From Akkermansia muciniphila (GTDB taxonomy: Bacteria; Verrucomicrobiota; Verrucomicrobiia; Verrucomicrobiales; DEV007), in NCBI GenBank assembly GCA_945883495.1, contig CAMCXS010000016.1, positions 1 to 64,000 of the forward strand: DNA of 64,000 nucleotides. Reading direction: 5' to 3'. Shown piece by piece: positions 59,786 through 64,000 of this stretch. The notes under the pieces are model-generated. The model saw nothing but the letters and a program-made list of their open reading frames with translations, was not told the DNA's origin and made no database searches. Positions within the stretch are counted from its first letter, which is position 1; each line of letters starts with the position of its first letter. The position numbers and the translations under genes are program-made.

Positions 59786-60700
59786 TTGCCCCCCCCCCTT
59801 GAACCCTCGCTATCTTGGCGAAGCAAAACTTTCAACCTTAGCAGGAGCGATCATCAACTGAAAACGGAAACTTCAACCCCGAAACACGTTCTCCTCGAAC
59901 CCGGCCGCGCTTCTCGCCACTACTGGCGCGACATGTTCGAGTACCGTGAGCTCTTCTTCTTTCTCGCTTGGCGCGACGTGCTGGTTCGCTACAAACAGAC
60001 GGTAATTGGGATTGCCTGGGCGGTGGTGCGCCCCCTTCTCACGATGGCCGTTTTCACGGTAATCTTCGGGCGGGTTGCCAAATTGCCGGACGGTGGCGTC
60101 CCCTATCCCATTCTGATATTCTCAGCCCTACTGCCTTGGCAATTCTTCGCCACCGCCCTGAGCGAATCCAGCAATAGTCTGATCATCAACGCGAATCTGA
60201 TTTCCAAGGTTTACTTTCCTCGAATGATTCTTCCGACGGCCACGATCATTGTTGCCCTGGTAGACTTTGCCATTAGCTTCGGCATCCTTGCGGTAATGAT
60301 GGTTATCTATCACTATCCTTTGAGTATCTCCATTCTATCACTCCCTCTTTTTGTTATTTTGGCTTTTCTTGCAGCTTGGGGCCCCGGCCTTTTGATCACC
60401 GCCCTGAACGTAAAGTATCGGGACTTTCGCTATGTGGTCCCGTTTATCGTCCAAATGGGCCTCTACATTAGCCCCGTAGGCTTCCGATCTGATGTCGTCC
60501 CTGAACAGTGGCGACTTCTCTACTCGCTCAATCCGATGGTAGGAGTCATCGATGGCTTCCGCTGGGCGATCTGCGGAAGAGAGGCAGCTTCGGTTTACCT
60601 GCCGGGCTTCGCTCTATCCCTGGTCACAGTCATCACTCTTCTGTGCCTGGGTATCGCCTACTTCAGAAAGACAGAGCGCGGCTTTGCAGACGTCATCTAA
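59786..60700 (+). CDS. wzm: Polysaccharide ABC exporter permease (Wzm/RfbA/TagG-like)
   Basis: A permease of up to 304 residues for ABC-dependent polysaccharide export. The family block EYRELFFFLAWRDVLVRYKQ is followed by VIGIAWAVVRPLLTMAVFTV, LPWQFFATALSESSNSLI, NANLISKVYFPRMILPTATI and six hydrophobic helices; the end is RKTERGFADVI. It pairs with the Wzt ATPase gene 60 bases downstream. The start is uncertain: TTG 59786 runs straight into a C10 tract, and the only in-frame ATG is 59933, which would remove 49 residues. An ATG at 59775 is out of frame by one base and would be joined by one extra C. Confidence 0.9.
   Translation: MPPPLEPSLSWRSKTFNLSRSDHQLKTETSTPKHVLLEPGRASRHYWRDMFEYRELFFFLAWRDVLVRYKQTVIGIAWAVVRPLLTMAVFTVIFGRVAKLPDGGVPYPILIFSALLPWQFFATALSESSNSLIINANLISKVYFPRMILPTATIIVALVDFAISFGILAVMMVIYHYPLSISILSLPLFVILAFLAAWGPGLLITALNVKYRDFRYVVPFIVQMGLYISPVGFRSDVVPEQWRLLYSLNPMVGVIDGFRWAICGREAASVYLPGFALSLVTVITLLCLGIAYFRKTERGFADVI
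59789..59798 (+). repeat. C10 homopolymer tract at the 5' end of wzm
   Basis: Ten consecutive C residues begin three bases into the open frame of the permease gene. With ten C the upstream ATG (59775) leads to a stop after 28 codons; with eleven C it would be in frame with wzm. Such tracts change length by slipped-strand mispairing in many surface-polysaccharide genes. Confidence 0.85.
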
Positions 60701-60760
60701 ACCGCCCAATCGCGTTCCCTCAGCGCCGTTTACACTGATTTCCTAACCTTCGCTCTCCGA

Positions 60761-62038
60761 ATGCCCTCCATCATTTCCGTCGAGAATCTCGGGAAGCACT
60801 ATCGTATCCGGCGAGGCGCCCCTAGATCAAAGTACATCGCTCTACGGGACATCATGGCTCAGAAACTGACGAGCCTGTTCCGTCCCGCATCCAAGTCCAG
60901 TGATTCGAGCGGACTTGAGACGTTTTGGGCCCTAAAGAATGTCTCCTTCGAAGTCAACGAAGGCGAGGTGCTCGGAATCGTGGGGCACAACGGAGCAGGA
61001 AAGTCCACCTTGCTGAAGATTCTTTCGCGAATCACAGAACCGGCGGAGGGACGCATTACGCTGCGGGGTAGAGTGGCAAGCCTGCTGGAGGTTGGCACCG
61101 GATTTCACCCTGAACTCACCGGAAGGGAGAACATCTACCTCAACGCCGCTCTGCTCGGAATGAAGCGCCACGAAGTCCAAAGCCGATTCGACGAGATTGT
61201 GGCTTTTGCCAATGTGGAACGCTTCCTGGACACACCGGTAAAGCGCTATTCCTCAGGGATGCAGACTCGTCTTGGTTTTGCCGTCGCCGCACACTTGGAA
61301 CCTGAGATTCTCATCGTCGATGAAGTGCTCGCCGTAGGAGATCACGAGTTCCAGAAACGATGTCTGGGCAAAATGCAGGAAGTGAGTCAGAGCGGTCGCA
61401 CGGTTCTCTTCGTGAGCCACAACATGAATACACTAGGGACGCTCACCACGCGGTGTATTCACCTTCACCGGGGCAACATCATCAACGATGGTCCCACGTC
61501 CCAGGTAGTGGCAAACTACCTTTCCACCGGAAATGAAAATTCGGCGCTCTACGAATCACAAGAGCGCGATAGCACCCCCAAGGTCTTGCGGGTTGAGGTT
61601 CGCACCTCCAAACCGGGAGGGATTCATTCCCTCTTCGAACCGCTCGAGTTCCACTTCCAAATCTGGTGCCCCCACCCCATCCGTGGAGCCTGCTTGAGCT
61701 TCGCCGTCAACGATCTGACCCGCCTCAGCACCTCAGTTAACCCTTGGATCTTCGACTCCGAACAACCGTTTGCGCGTTCCGCAGGGGTTCACCATCTGGT
61801 CTGCCGGATGCCCAAACCCCACCTTTTTGTGGGCAATTACAGCTTGAATGTGAACTTTTCCGAACCCCCTGGCGGGGTGAAATTTGAACAATTGAAGGGT
61901 GTCTGCAGTTTCCAGATCGAATGTGTCGGCAGGCAACGGCTGGATTACCCATTCGAAATCGGCGAAGCCTGCTTCATTGAGGATTGTGAGTGGCAGGCGA
62001 ACACTGCGAAGGACTACGGAGCAACAGCCTCCGCCTAG
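60761..62038 (+). CDS. wzt: Polysaccharide ABC exporter ATPase with Wzt-type C-terminal domain
   Basis: A 425-residue protein. Residues 1-250 are the ATPase of O-antigen/teichoic-acid type exporters: Walker A GHNGAGKST, the typical LLEVGTGFHPELTGRENIYL block, signature YSSGMQTRLGFAVA, Walker B EILIVDEVLAVGD and switch VLFVSHNM. Residues about 265-410 form a Wzt-like carbohydrate-binding C-terminal domain (beta-sandwich; FEPLEFHFQIWCPHPIRGAC, HLFVGNYSLNVNFSE), which in Wzt recognises the chain's non-reducing end before export. Such a domain suggests the glycan carries a terminal modification, for which the nearby acyltransferase and FkbM-type methyltransferase are candidates. Confidence 0.93.
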   Translation: MPSIISVENLGKHYRIRRGAPRSKYIALRDIMAQKLTSLFRPASKSSDSSGLETFWALKNVSFEVNEGEVLGIVGHNGAGKSTLLKILSRITEPAEGRITLRGRVASLLEVGTGFHPELTGRENIYLNAALLGMKRHEVQSRFDEIVAFANVERFLDTPVKRYSSGMQTRLGFAVAAHLEPEILIVDEVLAVGDHEFQKRCLGKMQEVSQSGRTVLFVSHNMNTLGTLTTRCIHLHRGNIINDGPTSQVVANYLSTGNENSALYESQERDSTPKVLRVEVRTSKPGGIHSLFEPLEFHFQIWCPHPIRGACLSFAVNDLTRLSTSVNPWIFDSEQPFARSAGVHHLVCRMPKPHLFVGNYSLNVNFSEPPGGVKFEQLKGVCSFQIECVGRQRLDYPFEIGEACFIEDCEWQANTAKDYGATASA

Positions 62039-62041
62039 CGC

Positions 62042-63196
62042 ATGCGAACATCTACACAGATCTCTCCAACAACCAGGCAGCAAGCCTCTACTCAGAGTAG
62101 GGATCCTTGGCTCGATGCCATGCGCGGTGTCGCAATCATCTTGGTGCTCGGCGCACACCTTCGCCCCCCACCACTGCATTCAATTCCTCCAGAAGTTTCC
62201 ATCCTCCTCGATCTCTGGATGAGAGTCGGCTGGGCCGGGGTAGACATTTTCTTCGTTCTCAGTGGATATCTGGTCTCAGGTCTGCTCTTCTCCGAAGCCC
62301 GCAACCGTCATACCGTAGATGTCAAACGGTTTCTCATCCGCCGCGCTTTCAAGATCTATCCTCTATTTTGGCTTACAGTTTTACTGATCTTTCTTGCGCG
62401 CTCCATACTGAATGCACCGATCTCACCGAGCGACGTCTTGGGCGAGCTTCTTTTTCTACAGAACTACGTAGGCAAGCTGTCAGGACCACACTGGAGTCTC
62501 GCTGTCGAGGAGCATTTTTACTTACTTCTGGCACTATTGATCGGCATTACCCACACCAAGCTCAGGAGAGTGATGTGTGAACCCAACTTCTTTACATGGG
62601 TTCCCTGGGTCTTCGTGGCTATCGTGATCCTATCTACCGGACTCAGGTGGTTTCACCAAGGAAGTGAGGACTTCTGGCATCTGGTGATGCAGACCCACCT
62701 CCGACTTGACTCGCTCTTCCTGGGAGTCTTCCTATCGTGGCTTCGACACTACCGCTTTGGCATGCTAGGCATCCGACACCAAGCCTTGAGATTTACCCTT
62801 TTTAATCTCGGCTGCCTGCTCTTCATCCCGGTCTTCTTCTTCGACTATCTTTCGACTTGGTTTATGAGAGTTCTCGTATTCAATTCGGTGTCTGTCGGTG
62901 CAGGTCTGGTGCTTTTGTCGGGAGCACACACCCCAAACAGCGCCTTCCAATGGATTAGACCTTTGTCCACAATGGGACTCTACTCTTACGCAATTTACCT
63001 CGTGCATGAACCCTGGCAGAGATATTTTGTGTGGAGGATCAGTAACCCTGATGAGTCTCTCTTGTCATGGTGGGTCTACTTCATTCTGTACATCTCCGGC
63101 GCCATTGGCGGCGGCTGGCTGCTCACCGCAGCAGTGGAACAGCCAGCTTTAAGACTGAGAGAACACTTGTTTCCAAAGAACAGAACTGCACCGTAG
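62042..63196 (+). CDS. Acyltransferase-3 family membrane protein (OafA/YrhL-like)
   Basis: A 384-residue integral membrane protein with about ten hydrophobic helices. The family marks are LDAMRGVAIILVLGAHL with the essential histidine, GVDIFFVLSGYLVSGLLF, RRAFKIYPLFWLTVLLIFLA and HWSLAVEEHFYLLLALL. OafA-like proteins add acetyl or other acyl groups to sugars of surface polysaccharides at the inner membrane. It starts three bases after the wzt stop, so the two are co-transcribed, and it probably acylates the polymer handled by Wzm/Wzt. Confidence 0.92.
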   Translation: MRTSTQISPTTRQQASTQSRDPWLDAMRGVAIILVLGAHLRPPPLHSIPPEVSILLDLWMRVGWAGVDIFFVLSGYLVSGLLFSEARNRHTVDVKRFLIRRAFKIYPLFWLTVLLIFLARSILNAPISPSDVLGELLFLQNYVGKLSGPHWSLAVEEHFYLLLALLIGITHTKLRRVMCEPNFFTWVPWVFVAIVILSTGLRWFHQGSEDFWHLVMQTHLRLDSLFLGVFLSWLRHYRFGMLGIRHQALRFTLFNLGCLLFIPVFFFDYLSTWFMRVLVFNSVSVGAGLVLLSGAHTPNSAFQWIRPLSTMGLYSYAIYLVHEPWQRYFVWRISNPDESLLSWWVYFILYISGAIGGGWLLTAAVEQPALRLREHLFPKNRTAP

Positions 63197-63341
63197 CGGA
63201 CAGCGTTCGCCATCCCCACCTTGTGCCACCCGATCAAGCTCCGTTGCTATGGGATCCTTTACGCGATAACTCGCCTGCATTTTTGACATACCTCCTTTCC
63301 GCAAGATCCTTGCGCTTGTCACAACTCGCTACACCACATAG

Positions 63342-64000
63342 GCAACAGGCCATGACGTTCCACTATATTTTGACAAACTTTGGATCCGCCGAACGTTCAA
63401 TACACACATCGTAGACCTAGGTAAGTTTCATTATCTGCGCGATGAGTGTCGTCGGTGGACGGCGATATTTGATCGGCAGCTACACGCAACCTCTGACCAC
63501 TGGGGTACCACTACTCTCCCAATGCGGGCGACTTTATCGTAGACGTTGGGGCCGCCACAGGTGTCGATACAATTGTGTTTTCACGTTGGGTTGGAGAGAA
63601 GGGCCTTGTTGTGGCCGTTGAAGCGGACCCGCCGAATGCCGCTGCGTTAATGAAAACGGTGGAGGTCAATCAATTAACAAATACCGTGATTATTCCCGGT
63701 TCCGCTATGGCTAGTCATGGAGTCTTCGAACTCCGAAAGGGCAAGAGCCATCTTGAACACTCTATTGTCAACTCGACCGATAATGCAACCTCGCCCGTGA
63801 CTACGGTTCGTGGCGCACCACTGGACAGTTTGCTCGCACCATACCTCGCCACGCGACGAATTGCTTTGCTCAAGATGAACATCGAAGGCGCTGAGATCGA
63901 GGCCATCCAAGGAATGGCTAAAACAATTGGCAAGACCGACTGCATTTGCATTGCCTGCCACGATTTTCTAATTCCAGAAAGCGCTCCTAAGATCCGTCCA
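63342..64000 (+). pseudogene. FkbM-family methyltransferase, frameshifted and cut by the window edge
   Basis: From 63507 to the end one frame reads an FkbM-type methyltransferase: GDFIVDVGAATGVDTIVFSR (AdoMet motif), LVVAVEADPPNAAALMKTVE, and LLKMNIEGAEIEAIQGMAKT. The expected N-terminal part is found in a different frame, 63342-63506 (WIRRTFNTHIVDLGKFHYLR and IFDRQLHATSDHWG), and the two join if one base is added to the GGGG run at 63502-63505. The upstream part also lacks any ATG, GTG or TTG before the in-frame stop at 63339. So the gene is either a recent pseudogene or carries sequencing errors. The C-terminus lies beyond the window. Confidence 0.75.

Overview
The window looks like a chromosomal segment of a Gram-negative, fairly G+C-rich member of the Verrucomicrobiota (PVC superphylum). 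The main reasons are four consecutive genes matching the Amuc_1099-1102 type IV pilus-like cluster known from Akkermansia, a planctomycete/verrucomicrobial-type DUF1592 c-type cytochrome protein, several ExbB/ExbD/TonB sets, secreted proteins with signal peptides or lipoboxes, and many short intergenic gaps with weak or absent Shine-Dalgarno sequences. This rests on family recognition; no 16S rRNA gene is present.

Layout. 0-4.8 kb: ExbB (cut at the left edge), two ExbD proteins and a large secreted peptidase (TolB-like propeller, M28, PDZ). 4.8-8.4 kb, minus strand: dnaX, ybaB/ebfC and an RsmA-Nudix fusion. 8.5-10.7 kb: a secreted esterase, a small lipoprotein and an FHA-domain protein. 10.7-14.4 kb, minus strand: a tightly overlapping operon of a GntR/FCD regulator, a dihydrodipicolinate-synthase-family aldolase and an FGE-like plus sialidase protein, with a nested palindrome at its promoter. 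A YheT-type hydrolase and tRNA-Arg(ACG) follow. 15.9-21.4 kb: three genes of an MksFEB / Wadjet JetABC SMC complex with no JetD nuclease. 21.6-26.1 kb, minus strand: the Amuc_1099/1100/1101/1102-like pilus cluster without its secretin. 26.3-32.4 kb: a PQQ-type propeller protein, then uvrC, xylB, a DUF374 acyltransferase and folD.

32.6-40.2 kb holds what I consider the most interesting locus: a two-partner-secretion-type outer-membrane transporter (FhaC/ShlB family), a DUF2341-LamG-ExbB fusion, ExbD, a TonB-like protein, a porin-like barrel and a periplasmic coiled-coil protein, all on one strand with short gaps. It reads as a dedicated energised envelope machine of unknown substrate. 40.4-43.9 kb: a PocR-AraC regulator, a DksA-like protein, a small cytochrome c, a tandem universal stress protein, a ribosome hibernation factor and a truncated haemoglobin, plausibly a stress/low-oxygen group. 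44-47.3 kb: a methyltransferase and the DUF1592 protein. 47.3-52.6 kb: cobalamin uptake and salvage (btuF, btuD, btuC, cobU on the minus strand; btuB on the plus strand behind a cobalamin riboswitch).

From about 52.6 kb to the end the sequence is visibly less G+C-rich and carries an extracellular/surface polysaccharide locus: an outer-membrane barrel, a secreted unknown, a Wza-like lipoprotein, a polyprenyl-phosphate sugar transferase, a Wzm/Wzt ABC exporter, an acyltransferase-3 and a frameshifted FkbM-type methyltransferase running off the right edge. A C10 tract sits at the start of the exporter permease gene. I saw no CRISPR array, intact insertion sequence or rRNA.
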